Positions 1 through 8,805 of a stretch of 64,000 nt of DNA are shown in pieces; the first letter of the stretch is position 1; every line of letters begins with the position of its first letter. A model generated the notes under the pieces. It did not search any database. It was given only the letters and a program-made list of their open reading frames with translations, and was not told the DNA's origin. The stretch is taken from assembly GCF_004209755.1 (NCBI RefSeq), contig NZ_CP035913.1:5890001-5954000 (forward strand). The letters are read 5' to 3'. A program made the position numbers and the translations under genes. Source of the DNA: Pseudoduganella lutea. GTDB lineage: Bacteria; Pseudomonadota; Gammaproteobacteria; Burkholderiales; Burkholderiaceae_D.

Positions 1-1
1 C

Positions 2-616
2 GCGAGCGCCTTCGGCGTGGTGGCGCCGGGTGCCATCGCCGCACCCTCGGCCGCGGCGGCCGGCGTGCTGGAGACCATGCCGCCGCTGCTGCAAGCGCTG
101 GTGGCGCGGGGCTTCCGCCGCGTGGTCTACCTGGGCAGCAACGCCTTGCGCGGCCTGGCCCGCGAAGCGTCGCTCAAGCTGCTGGAACTGACCGATGGCC
201 AGGTCGTGGCGCTGTTCGATTCGCCGCTGGGGTTCCGGCACGGCCCCAAGACCATCGTCGACAGCGACACCCTGGTCGTCGTGCTGCTGTCGAACGATGG
301 GCAGGCGCGCCGCTACGACCTGGACCTGCTGCGCGAGCTGCGCAACGATGGCCGCGCCGGCTACGTACTGGCGTTGAGCGGGCGCGCCGAAGCGGAACTG
401 GGCGATGGCTGCGTGGCGCTGCGTGGCGTCGAGGAGGCCGGTGACCTGGCGCTGGCGCTGCCGTACATCGTGTTCTGCCAGGCCTACGCGCTGCTGCAGT
501 CGCTCGCGCTGGGGCTGCGGCCGGACACACCGAGCGTGTCGGGCACCGTCAACCGCGTGGTGCGCGGCGTCACCATCTATCCTCTGACGGGAGACGGCCA
601 TGTTCCTCGGGGTTGA
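2..616 (+). CDS. agaS: AgaS-type SIS-domain sugar isomerase/deaminase (3' part)
   Basis: Only the C-terminal ~204 residues are visible; the gene starts left of the window and is open from base 2. The segments GSNALRGLAREASLKLLELT and DSPLGFRHGPKTIVD are typical of the second SIS domain of AgaS proteins. In proteobacterial N-acetylgalactosamine pathways AgaS acts as a galactosamine-6-phosphate deaminase/isomerase in the cytoplasm. The stop lies 17 bases inside the next gene, a kinase, and an AgaR-like repressor follows, which supports an amino-sugar role. A glucosamine-type substrate (GlmS-like SIS proteins) is not excluded from the fragment alone. Confidence 0.8.
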   Translation, partial: ASAFGVVAPGAIAAPSAAAAGVLETMPPLLQALVARGFRRVVYLGSNALRGLAREASLKLLELTDGQVVALFDSPLGFRHGPKTIVDSDTLVVVLLSNDGQARRYDLDLLRELRNDGRAGYVLALSGRAEAELGDGCVALRGVEEAGDLALALPYIVFCQAYALLQSLALGLRPDTPSVSGTVNRVVRGVTIYPLTGDGHVPRG

Positions 617-1568
617 TGGCGGCGGCACCAAGACCGCGTTCGCGCTGGTCGACCGGCAGGGGCGCGTGCTCGCGCGGCAGGAGGAGGGCAGCGCCTACTA
701 CCTCGAAGTCGGCATGGACGGTGCGGCTGCCGTGCTGGCACGCGGTTGCGCCGCACTGTTCGCGTCGGCCAACGTCATCGCGGGCGATATCGACCATGCG
801 TTCTTCGGCTTGCCGGCGTATGGCGAAGACCGCGACGTGCAACCGCAGCTCGATGCATTGCCGCGCGCCGTGCTGGGCCACGGGCGCTACCTGTGCGGCA
901 ACGACATGGTGTGCAGCTGGGCCGGTTCGCTGGCTTGCGCCGATGGTATCAGCGTCATCGCCGGCACCGGGTCGATGGCCTATGGCGAAGTGAAAGGGCA
1001 ACGTGCGCGCGCGGGCGGATGGGGCGAGCTGTTCAGCGACGAGGGCTCGGCCTACTGGATCGCCCGCGCCGGGCTGGCGCTGTTCTCGCGCATGAGCGAT
1101 GGCCGCACGCGGCGCGGGCCGCTGCACGCGCTGCTGCGCGAGCGGCTGGCGCTGCAGGACGATCTCGATCTGTGCCAGGTCGTCTACGGCGAACTGAAAG
1201 GGGAGCGCAGCAGGGTCGCCGCGCTGTCGCGGCTTGTCTCGGAGGCGGCAGGGCAGGGCGATGCCCAGGCGGCGGCGATCCTCGAGTCGGCTGCCGGCGA
1301 AGTGGCGGCACTGGTCGACGCCGTGCGGGGCCAGCTCGGCGTCGATTCCGGCACGGAAGTGGCGGTGTCGTATTCCGGTGGCCTGTTCGGCGCGGAAGGA
1401 CCGTTGCGCGCACCGTTCGCACGGGTGCTGGCCGCCAGTGAGGCAGGGCCATACAGCCTGGTGGCGCCGCGCCTGCCGCCTGTGCTCGGTGCCGCGCTGT
1501 ATGCGGCGCTCCAGGCCGGCACGCCGCTGGACGCCGCGGCACGCCAACGCCTGGCGGACACACACTGA
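600..1568 (+). CDS. BadF/BadG/BcrA-family kinase, probable N-acetylhexosamine kinase
   Basis: A 322-residue protein of the ASKHA fold. The phosphate-1 loop GVDGGGTKT is at residues 4-12, and the adenosine-side segment SVIAGTGSMAYGE follows near residue 120. The length fits GlcNAc/GalNAc kinases of the BadF family. It phosphorylates an amino sugar in the cytoplasm before the AgaS step. The start overlaps the end of the upstream agaS-like gene by 17 bases, so the two are co-translated. Some proteobacteria use a kinase of this family (AgaK) when no phosphotransferase system is present; that assignment here is inferred from the neighbours. Confidence 0.78.
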   Translation: MFLGVDGGGTKTAFALVDRQGRVLARQEEGSAYYLEVGMDGAAAVLARGCAALFASANVIAGDIDHAFFGLPAYGEDRDVQPQLDALPRAVLGHGRYLCGNDMVCSWAGSLACADGISVIAGTGSMAYGEVKGQRARAGGWGELFSDEGSAYWIARAGLALFSRMSDGRTRRGPLHALLRERLALQDDLDLCQVVYGELKGERSRVAALSRLVSEAAGQGDAQAAAILESAAGEVAALVDAVRGQLGVDSGTEVAVSYSGGLFGAEGPLRAPFARVLAASEAGPYSLVAPRLPPVLGAALYAALQAGTPLDAAARQRLADTH

Positions 1569-1692
1569 CCCGCCACCGATCGCCAGGGAATGCCGCCAAC
1601 GCGCCGGATGGCGGCAAGCAGGGCCCGACTGTACTGCCGGCCCCTGCTGCAATCTGGTAAGCTGCTGTTTTATTAAAATTATTCGTCCGACC

Positions 1693-2460
1693 ATGGGACA
1701 AACCGGTCAGCGCCGCGATGCCATCCTGAAGGCACTTACTGAACACACTTCGGTACAAGTCAGCGAGCTTGTGAAACAGCTGAACGTTTCGGCGGTGACG
1801 ATCCGCAGCGATCTCACCGCGCTCGAGGCGCAGGGCCTTGCCATACGCAGCCACGGCGGCGCCACGCTGGCCCGCATGCCGCCGACCGAACACACGGTTT
1901 CGCAAAAAGACGCGCTCAATCACGAACAGAAAGAACGCATCGGCGCACTGGCCGCGAGCCTGGTGAAGCCGGGCGAGAACATCATCATCGATTCGGGCAC
2001 CACCACGCTCTCGCTGGCCCGCCACCTGCGCGACGCCCAGAACGTGACGGTCATGACCAATGGCCTGAACATCGCGTGGGAACTGGTCAACGCACCCGGC
2101 GTCGACCTGATCCTCACGGGCGGCCTGCTGCGCAAGCAGTCGTTGTCGATCCAGGGCTTGCAGGCCGAGGCCTGCCTGCAGGCCTACAGTTTCGACAAGC
2201 TGTTCCTCGGCGTCGACGGCCTGGACCTGCAGTTCGGCGTAACGACCCACCATGAGGCCGAAGCAAGCCTGAACCACAAGATGGTGGAACGCGCCAGGAA
2301 GGTCATCGTGCTTGCCGACTCCACGAAGTTCGGCTTCATCAGCTTGCACCGGATCGTCCAGCTCGACCGGGTCAATACTGTCATCACCGATGGCGACATC
2401 GGGCCGCAGTATCGCGATGGATTGCGGGATGCGGGTATCGAGCTGCTGGTTGCCGACTGA
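1693..2460 (+). CDS. agaR: DeoR/GlpR-family transcriptional repressor, AgaR-like
   Basis: A 255-residue regulator starting at the ATG in the only sensible N-terminal context (MGQTGQRRDAILKAL). Residues ~5-60 form the DeoR helix-turn-helix, with the typical VSAVTIRSDLTALEAQGL recognition segment. The remainder is the DeoR sensor domain, with DSGTTTLSLARHL for phosphosugar binding and FLGVDGLD near residue 175. Proteins of this type sense a sugar phosphate and repress the catabolic genes. It lies 124 bases after the kinase gene on the same strand and probably controls the agaS-kinase set and perhaps the glycan operon downstream. Confidence 0.85.
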   Translation: MGQTGQRRDAILKALTEHTSVQVSELVKQLNVSAVTIRSDLTALEAQGLAIRSHGGATLARMPPTEHTVSQKDALNHEQKERIGALAASLVKPGENIIIDSGTTTLSLARHLRDAQNVTVMTNGLNIAWELVNAPGVDLILTGGLLRKQSLSIQGLQAEACLQAYSFDKLFLGVDGLDLQFGVTTHHEAEASLNHKMVERARKVIVLADSTKFGFISLHRIVQLDRVNTVITDGDIGPQYRDGLRDAGIELLVAD

Positions 2461-2630
2461 GGGTGCCTAGCAAGACTTCTGCTCGCCCCCGGCAGATGCG
2501 TGAGCAGGCAAGCGCAAGAAGTGCTCGACGGGTGCGGGCTTGCTGCCCGGCTCGGTCGTGACTTCACGATATGACACAGCCCGTCGCCGAATACCTATCG
2601 CCGATTCGATGTAGCCGGGCCACGCTTTGC

Positions 2631-3287
2631 TTATTCCCGCAATGCCTGCCGATTGCGTCGTTGCGATCCTGAGCGCCGACGGCGCATTGCGCCACAAATG
2701 ATGCCGAGGCCGGCAACCAGCGCTGCCCAGGATGCAGGTTCTGGCACCGGCGCCGGGGAGAGAATGACGTTGTCGATTGCAAATTCCGGGAATTCCTGTC
2801 CCCCCACGATCGTCAAGGACGATATGTTTGCAAAGTCTGCAAATTGGAACGTTGAAAAGGTCTCTGCCGCATTGGATTCCAGGAAGATCGTGGACGTCAT
2901 GGCGCCATCGACTCCCATCGCAGTGATCGTCAGCGTCAAGGGCTTGCCGTTTCCGGTAAAGGTCTTGGCAACATCCAGCGCTGTCAGCGAGAACAAGCCT
3001 TTGTTCTCGAGATCGATCGTGACACTGCTCTCATTGAAAGAATAAAAAGCAGTCGTTCCATTGGAAGCGCAGGCGGGATTGCACTGGCCTAAATTGTCGG
3101 CAGGATCGTCGATCAGGTAGAAACCGAATACGCTGATCGGCGAGTAGGTTATCCGGAACCCGTCTTCGATAAAGCTGTACGTCGAATAACCGTAACCACC
3201 TGCCTGGGATTCGAAGTCGATCGTCTCCCCCTGCGCGGAATTCATTAAAACGGCAGCCGCAACGGCCAGCAATACTCTTCGAATCAT
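2631..3287 (-). CDS. PEP-CTERM sorting domain exoprotein
   Basis: A 218-residue secreted protein. It has an N-terminal signal peptide (MIRRVLLAVAAAVLMNSAQG), a beta-rich middle with few charged residues, and a C-terminal PEP-CTERM signal: the motif VPEPAS, a hydrophobic helix (LVAGLGIICGA) and an arginine cluster (MRRRRSG). Proteins with this tail are processed by exosortase (EpsH/XrtA), usually in bacteria that make exopolysaccharide. The function of the body is unknown. It is transcribed towards agaR with 170 bases between the stops, and a clear Shine-Dalgarno AGGGAG precedes the start. The tail past the arginine cluster is about 13 residues, rather long for the family. Confidence 0.85.
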   Translation of the reverse strand: MIRRVLLAVAAAVLMNSAQGETIDFESQAGGYGYSTYSFIEDGFRITYSPISVFGFYLIDDPADNLGQCNPACASNGTTAFYSFNESSVTIDLENKGLFSLTALDVAKTFTGNGKPLTLTITAMGVDGAMTSTIFLESNAAETFSTFQFADFANISSLTIVGGQEFPEFAIDNVILSPAPVPEPASWAALVAGLGIICGAMRRRRSGSQRRNRQALRE

Positions 3288-3544
3288 CGGAAATCTCCCT
3301 GTGGAATGACGAAATGATGAAGTGATAACTTACCGGATTCCGGCGAATTTTGTAAAACGAATAAATGTAATAGACAAAACGCTATACGGGATCTACCTTT
3401 ATCAGCCAAATAATGTTTGAACCTGCACAGCAGTGACCGGATCGGCGATTGGCGTGCACCGTCACTTCCGTCGTCATGCAGTGCAGGCCGGGACCGACGA
3501 TCGGACAGGCGGCTCGATTCTCACGGGCGCCGGAAGACTGTGTC
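3288..3544. other. Gene-free spacer
   Basis: About 260 bases between the start of the PEP-CTERM gene and the stop of the DUF4832 gene. The part next to the PEP-CTERM start is AT-rich and is likely to hold its promoter. I see no convincing ORF, RNA gene or strong terminator hairpin in it. Confidence 0.5.
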
Positions 3545-4939
3545 TTAATGAATCCGCAGCGTTGTCCCGGCATGGAACGCGCCGAGCTTTTCTTCCCACG
3601 CTTGCGACCTGGCGGGATCTTCGGCATTGGCAGGCCGCACGCTGTAGCGGACGTCGCCCGCAAGAGCAGGTGCGCCATCCGGCAATGCCAGCAGCACCTC
3701 GTAGGCGCCCGCCGGTGTACCGCCCGGCACGGTAAAGCGTGCTGTGGCGTTGCTAACAACCCCCGGCAGCCAGTCGCGAGGGTCGATCGATGCCAGGGCA
3801 ATCCGCACGACAGCGCCGGTGTCGCGGTGCTTCAGCAAAAGCAGCACACCGCGCGGATTGAACGCACGTGCCCAGCCGCTGTTCCGCACCGTGAGCGCCA
3901 GCTCGCCCGACCGGCCAGCCGCGACCGTCGCGCTGTGCCGCAGTGTCATCAGCTCGAAGCGGTAGCCCATGCTGCGTTTTACTTCGGCCATGCAGCCTTG
4001 CGCCTCCCAGCGCGTGTGGAAGAGGAAACGGTAATAGGTGTCGTTCAGGTAGGTCAGGCCGAACCGGCGCCCCTCGCGCAGGATGTCGTCGCAGTGCGTG
4101 CGCGGCGTTGGACTGGCCTCGTCCGCAGGGTTGCAGGTCTCCGCGCCGAAGGGGGCGGCGGCCGACAGCGCGGCGACATAGTCGCGCTCGCGCTGGCGGG
4201 TCGCGGCATCGTCGCTGTAGGTGCCGACGTCCGTGCGCGAGGCCATGAAACAGTCGTTGTGCACGCCGATGCGCGAGGCGGCCGAACCGTCGCGCCAGCG
4301 CGGTGCCTGCGGTGCCCACGCCATCAGGTAGGGCGGATAGCGCACTTGCAGGAACCTGTCGGGCGGCAGTGCATCAAGTAGGGCATCGCGAATGCGCGTG
4401 CGCGCCGCCGGCAGGGTAAGGTTGTTCGACGACGTGTGCCATTCGCCCCAGGCCCCCACGAAGCCGGCCTGCAGGTACGCGATGACATCGGCGTTCGCCG
4501 CCAGCACCGGCTTGAGCTGCCCGATGTGGCCGACAACGCGGTCGAGCGGCGCATCCTGTGCCGCCTGGTATCCTGTCTCGCCGGCGGGATAGTTGTACAG
4601 AAAACGCGGAATGAGTTTCAGGCCCGCGCGCCGCGCCGTGGCAAAACCTTCGGACAGCCCGGCAAGAAGGATTTCGGGCAGCGGGCCCCCGGCGTATGCG
4701 TCCAGCCGCACCGGCGCGTAGACGATGCGGTAGCCGGCCCTGAACTGCGCGTCGGCTTGCTGCTGCGTCCATGCGACCAGGTTGTCCGCCGCCCAGACGT
4801 ACATGCCGCGCTCCGGATTGGCGATCTCTTCGGCCGTTGCGCGGAACGTGGTTTCGACCATGCCGGCTGGAAGGGGAAGGGAGGCCTGCGCCGCAAACCC
4901 GAGGAGCAAGGCGAGAGGCAGCAGGCGTTTCATCATCAT
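3545..4939 (-). CDS. Secreted DUF4832/DUF4874 family protein
   Basis: A 464-residue protein with a signal peptide (MMMKRLLPLALLLGFAAQA). The N-terminal ~200 residues match the DUF4874 TIM-barrel-like domain (NPERGMYVW, IVYAPVRLDAY, AYLQAGFVGAWGEWH). The C-terminal half is DUF4832, a beta-sandwich. The GAWGEWH segment recalls catalytic glutamates of glycoside hydrolases, and such proteins occur in polysaccharide-degradation loci, but no activity can be assigned. It is the last gene of a minus-strand operon, 7 bases after the alpha-galactosidase-like gene. No clear Shine-Dalgarno is seen, and three consecutive ATG codons make the exact start uncertain by two residues. Confidence 0.75.
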   Translation of the reverse strand: MMMKRLLPLALLLGFAAQASLPLPAGMVETTFRATAEEIANPERGMYVWAADNLVAWTQQQADAQFRAGYRIVYAPVRLDAYAGGPLPEILLAGLSEGFATARRAGLKLIPRFLYNYPAGETGYQAAQDAPLDRVVGHIGQLKPVLAANADVIAYLQAGFVGAWGEWHTSSNNLTLPAARTRIRDALLDALPPDRFLQVRYPPYLMAWAPQAPRWRDGSAASRIGVHNDCFMASRTDVGTYSDDAATRQRERDYVAALSAAAPFGAETCNPADEASPTPRTHCDDILREGRRFGLTYLNDTYYRFLFHTRWEAQGCMAEVKRSMGYRFELMTLRHSATVAAGRSGELALTVRNSGWARAFNPRGVLLLLKHRDTGAVVRIALASIDPRDWLPGVVSNATARFTVPGGTPAGAYEVLLALPDGAPALAGDVRYSVRPANAEDPARSQAWEEKLGAFHAGTTLRIH

Positions 4940-4946
4940 GCGCCGG

Positions 4947-7646
4947 TCAGGAGGCGGTCAACAAGCGGCCGAAGACGGCGGGAACGTGGAAGTCGGGCTT
5001 GCCGCTGCTGCTGCCCGTACCCGTCGGACTCCACGCGGACAGCACGCGCCCCTTGCCGGAGCCTTCGCGGCCTTCCACGCGGAACAGGTTCAGCCGCCAG
5101 CCATCTTCGGCGGCACCGCGCATCGGCACGGCCAGTTCGGCGGTCCACACCCTGTGCTCCGCATCGACCTGCGCCCGCGCGCGACTCTCGCCAACGATGC
5201 GCTTCTTGCCCGACACTTCGACGGCGATGTCCAGCAGCAGCCCGTTCGGCGACACTTCGACTTCGCGGTAGCTTTTCAGCCCCGCGCGCTCCGGCGCCTG
5301 CAGGAACACTTCGACGACATCACGCTCCCACTGCGGCCAGATGTCGGTCGCCGAGCCGGCGCGTTCGAACGTGTTCAAGGTCTCGTACTTGCAGATGAAG
5401 CGCAGGTAGAGGTGCCCCGCGCCGCGCAGCAATTGCACGCGCGTCGATTGCGGACCGTTGAGCGGCCTGCCTAGCCAGTCGTGGCGGAAGAAGGTCGCGG
5501 GCGCATCGGCCCATTGCGATGCGAGCGGGAAGCCGTCCGCCGCCACGCCCGATACCTTGCCGGCGAATGCGACCGGCAGCGTATCGGGCGTTTCGGGCCG
5601 CGCTTCGATCAGCAGGCTGTGCGTGAAGCGCACGGGGAGGGTGGGTTTGTCGGCCGTCACCTTGCCAAGTGCCGTGCCGGTCAGCGCGTCCCGCACCAGC
5701 CACACGCCGGGGCCGAGGCCACGCAATGCAACGGCGCCGTCCCACTCCCCGGCATAGAACGCGTAGTGCAATGCCCCATCCTGCTCGACGACGTGGGTCT
5801 CCGGCTTGTCGAAGCCCAGGTCGTACAGGTCGCCGCGGTAACGCCCTTCGGCGAGGCGCTGCTTGTTGTAGAGATCCACCCACTGGCGCCAGTGCGCTTC
5901 GCGTTCGGGCGTCAGCAGGAAGGAATCCTTGGGCTTGGGATCGACCGGCCAGGTGAACTTGGTGGCCACTACGGCGCCGATGCCCACGCTGGAGGCGAAG
6001 TCCTGCCCACCGGTGCTCAGTTCCACATGGTCGCCCGCATAGGCGGACCACGGGCCCATCAGCGCCTTCAGTGTCTTGCCCTTGTGGCGCACCTGCCAGC
6101 TCGACAGCGGATCGGACGACGGCGCCTGGTCCATGTACGGCATATTGTGGAAGGCGTAGCTGGTGCCGCAGGGGCACACTTCGACCACCGCGTCGGGATT
6201 GGCCCCATGCGCGGTGTCGAACATGACCTTGTAGAACGCCGACACTGATTCGACCGACTCTTCCGGCCGCCCGTGCTTGTGCGCGGGATTGAAGCACGGC
6301 GCCACGCCGTTGAGGTGCTGGCCGTCGACCTTCAGGCCGTCGAAGCCCCAGTCGCCGATGATCATGCGGATCGTTTCGGCCAGGCGCGCCTGCGTCTTGC
6401 CGTAGGCGGGGCACAGGTAAAAGCAATTCCACCACGAGACGTCCTGCGGCGCGCCGTTCTGGTCGAGCAGCAGCAGGTCGGTGTGGTCGTGCAGCTCGTC
6501 GCTGCCGGGGGCGACGGCCAGCGGCGCGATCCACAGCCGCGCCTTCATGCCGCGCGCGTGAATGTCGGCAACGAGCGCCTTCATGTCGGCGGCACCGCGC
6601 GGGAACTTGGCGAGGTCGGGCGTCCAGTCGCCCGTCTTCACCTGCCAGCCATCGTCCAGCACAGCCCACCTGAAACCCAGCTCCTGTACCTTGGGCAGCG
6701 TGGCGCGCACGTAGCTGAGCGAGAAATCGCGCTCGTAGCCCCACGCGCACCACTGCGCCTCGTAGGCGCTTGGTGGCGGTTCGGGGGCCTTCAGGCCTTG
6801 CGCGGCCATCAGGCGGCGGTAGCGGTCCAGCGGCACGTAGAAGTCGCCGCGGTGCACGGCGATGAAGCTGGGCGGGGTGGCAAGTGCGGCGCCCGGTGCC
6901 AGCGTCTGCGGCGTGTCACCGCGCAGCGAGATGTCGACACGGTCGCCGACCGCCTTCACGGGCAGCGCGACAAGCAGCGGTTGCAGAGCCAGGTGGCCGA
7001 CTGCCAGGCCGACGTCGCGGCGCCAGACATCGACGACCGGCGTGCCGCCGCCGTAGTCCGATGCGTTCATGCCCATGAAGTTGCGCTGCTCGAAGCCGCG
7101 CTTGACGGGCTGCACCCAGTCGCGCCGGTCGGCATGGCTGGCGCCCGAATAGGTCCAGTAGCCGCCCGCGTGGCGTGGCGTTGCGGCCAGCCGATGCGCG
7201 CCGTTCACCCACGCGTCGATGACGAGCGGCTTGCTGCCTGTGTTCACGTAGCTTACATCCAGCAGCGCGACGCCCGGGTGCTCGTCGAGCAGCGTGACGG
7301 TGACACGCTTCTCGATACCTTCCACGGACCGGCCGACGAGCCGCAGTGCCTGCCCGGCCCCGAACGATGTCGTGGCCCGGGCCGGCTCGGCTTTGTGCAG
7401 CGTGAAGCGGCCGAGCGGCTTGCCGCCCACGACCAGGTGTTCGCTCGTGTCGAAGCCGGTCAGCGCGACGGGCTGCCTGCCGGCCAGGCTGACGATGCGG
7501 CAGCGCATCTGCTCGTCGAACTGCAGCGATACCGTGGTGTCCTGCAGGCGCACGTGGCCCTTGCCTTCGGCGGCGCGCGCGAACGGCATCTGCGTGGCAA
7601 GCGGTGCGGCGCCCAGCCACTGGAGGAATGCGCGGCGCGCGGTCAT
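4947..7646 (-). CDS. Tat-exported alpha-galactosidase-like glycoside hydrolase with CBM9-like C-terminus
   Basis: An 899-residue enzyme. The N-terminus TARRAFLQWLGAAPLA matches a twin-arginine signal, so export to the periplasm is likely. After a beta-sandwich N-domain comes a GH36/GH27-like TIM barrel: AVLDDGWQVKTGDW near residue 330, and GLKVDGQ, where Asp441 is the expected nucleophile. The last ~200 residues resemble a family 9 carbohydrate-binding module (YLRFICKYE, ERDVVEVFLQ, YREVEVSPNG). The start codon overlaps the amidohydrolase stop in an ATGA, which fixes the start. Substrate is probably an alpha-galactoside; an alpha-N-acetylgalactosaminide is possible given the amino-sugar genes nearby. 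The C-terminal module is rarer in this family. Confidence 0.82.
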   Translation of the reverse strand: MTARRAFLQWLGAAPLATQMPFARAAEGKGHVRLQDTTVSLQFDEQMRCRIVSLAGRQPVALTGFDTSEHLVVGGKPLGRFTLHKAEPARATTSFGAGQALRLVGRSVEGIEKRVTVTLLDEHPGVALLDVSYVNTGSKPLVIDAWVNGAHRLAATPRHAGGYWTYSGASHADRRDWVQPVKRGFEQRNFMGMNASDYGGGTPVVDVWRRDVGLAVGHLALQPLLVALPVKAVGDRVDISLRGDTPQTLAPGAALATPPSFIAVHRGDFYVPLDRYRRLMAAQGLKAPEPPPSAYEAQWCAWGYERDFSLSYVRATLPKVQELGFRWAVLDDGWQVKTGDWTPDLAKFPRGAADMKALVADIHARGMKARLWIAPLAVAPGSDELHDHTDLLLLDQNGAPQDVSWWNCFYLCPAYGKTQARLAETIRMIIGDWGFDGLKVDGQHLNGVAPCFNPAHKHGRPEESVESVSAFYKVMFDTAHGANPDAVVEVCPCGTSYAFHNMPYMDQAPSSDPLSSWQVRHKGKTLKALMGPWSAYAGDHVELSTGGQDFASSVGIGAVVATKFTWPVDPKPKDSFLLTPEREAHWRQWVDLYNKQRLAEGRYRGDLYDLGFDKPETHVVEQDGALHYAFYAGEWDGAVALRGLGPGVWLVRDALTGTALGKVTADKPTLPVRFTHSLLIEARPETPDTLPVAFAGKVSGVAADGFPLASQWADAPATFFRHDWLGRPLNGPQSTRVQLLRGAGHLYLRFICKYETLNTFERAGSATDIWPQWERDVVEVFLQAPERAGLKSYREVEVSPNGLLLDIAVEVSGKKRIVGESRARAQVDAEHRVWTAELAVPMRGAAEDGWRLNLFRVEGREGSGKGRVLSAWSPTGTGSSSGKPDFHVPAVFGRLLTAS

Positions 7647-8740
7647 TGGCCGGCTCCCCAGGCGCCGCGGAAGGCGCGTTGGGCGTTCACGCGGTAAAGC
7701 TTGTCCACCACCTGGCGCGGCAGCGCAAGGCCCTGGATCGGGGCGTCGAGATCGGCCACCTTGAAGGTCTCGTCGGTGTTGAAGTAGCGCCAGTGCATGC
7801 GCCATACTTCCCCGGCCTCGCGGCCCAGCGCGGCGCCATCCTGGCCGGGGGCCTGCGCCATGTCGCTGCCGTAGAGGATACGGTCCTGGTATTTGACGAA
7901 GAAGCGGCGCACGCGCTCGCGGTCCTTCTGGCTCTGGTACTGCACCTGGCCGATGCGCGCGGCGATGTCCACGACGGCCGTGGGGAATTTGTCGAGGAAG
8001 GCGGCCAGTTCGTCCACGTCGCGCTCCAGCGACGCCAGGTGCACGCCGATGAAGCGCAGCTTCGGGTGCGCCGCGACCATGCGGTCGCGCGCGGCCATCT
8101 GCGCTTCCCAGCTCGGCATCTCGGGGTGCTTGTGCATGTGGTACTGCGGGTGGGCCTTGAAGTACTCGCGGTCGTTGTTGACCGTCATCTTCTCCAGCGG
8201 CAGCCAGCAGTTGTGCGGCTCGCCCTGGTGGCCCAGCAACGGGATGCCCTGGCGGGCGAAATCCTCGAACAGCGGTGCGAAGCGCGCATCGTCGATCATG
8301 ACCAGGTGCTGCTTTTTGTCGCGCAGGCTCATGCCGATGTTCTTCCACACCTTCACGCCCACGGCGCCGGCCGCCATCGAGGCGGCAATGTGCTGGCGCG
8401 TCGCGGGCAGCCATTCGGGCTTGTCCGAGCCATCGACGGTGAAGCTGGCGACCCACGCCACGTCGCGCGGGAACGCCTTCTTCAGCGCGATGGCGACGCG
8501 CTGCTGGTCGTCGAGCGGCGGGAAGTCGGGATAATCGACGTTGATCGTCAATACCTTGAAGTTCTGGCGTTTCGCCGCTTCCATGAAAGCGGGCGCCGGG
8601 TCGTGCAGGTGCAGGTGCGCGTCGATCTTTACGACACGCGTGTAGTCGGCCATCGTGTAGCTGGACTCGCCCGCCGCGTGGGCGGAGAAAGCCGCCGTCC
8701 CGGAGAGCAGGGCGGCAAGGGAAAAAGCAAGAATTCGCAT
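7643..8740 (-). CDS. Exported amidohydrolase-2 family protein
   Basis: A 365-residue TIM-barrel metallohydrolase with a signal peptide ending AFSAHA. Metal-site motifs are visible: KIDAHLHLHD (HxH), a lysine in GVKVWKNIG, the histidine in LLGHQGEPH, the histidine in FIGVHLAS and the aspartate in ILYGSDM. Relatives hydrolyse or decarboxylate small cyclic or lactone substrates; the real substrate is unknown. It lies between a TBDR and an alpha-galactosidase-like gene in one minus-strand operon, so a lactone or ester released from an imported glycan is a reasonable guess. Its stop overlaps the next start by 4 bases. Confidence 0.78.
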   Translation of the reverse strand: MRILAFSLAALLSGTAAFSAHAAGESSYTMADYTRVVKIDAHLHLHDPAPAFMEAAKRQNFKVLTINVDYPDFPPLDDQQRVAIALKKAFPRDVAWVASFTVDGSDKPEWLPATRQHIAASMAAGAVGVKVWKNIGMSLRDKKQHLVMIDDARFAPLFEDFARQGIPLLGHQGEPHNCWLPLEKMTVNNDREYFKAHPQYHMHKHPEMPSWEAQMAARDRMVAAHPKLRFIGVHLASLERDVDELAAFLDKFPTAVVDIAARIGQVQYQSQKDRERVRRFFVKYQDRILYGSDMAQAPGQDGAALGREAGEVWRMHWRYFNTDETFKVADLDAPIQGLALPRQVVDKLYRVNAQRAFRGAWGAGQ

Positions 8741-8805
8741 CGGGTTTCCATTGTTCGGTGGAGCGGTTCGGGCCGGGGCGCGGCCAGGCAGCACCCCGTC
8801 CCGCT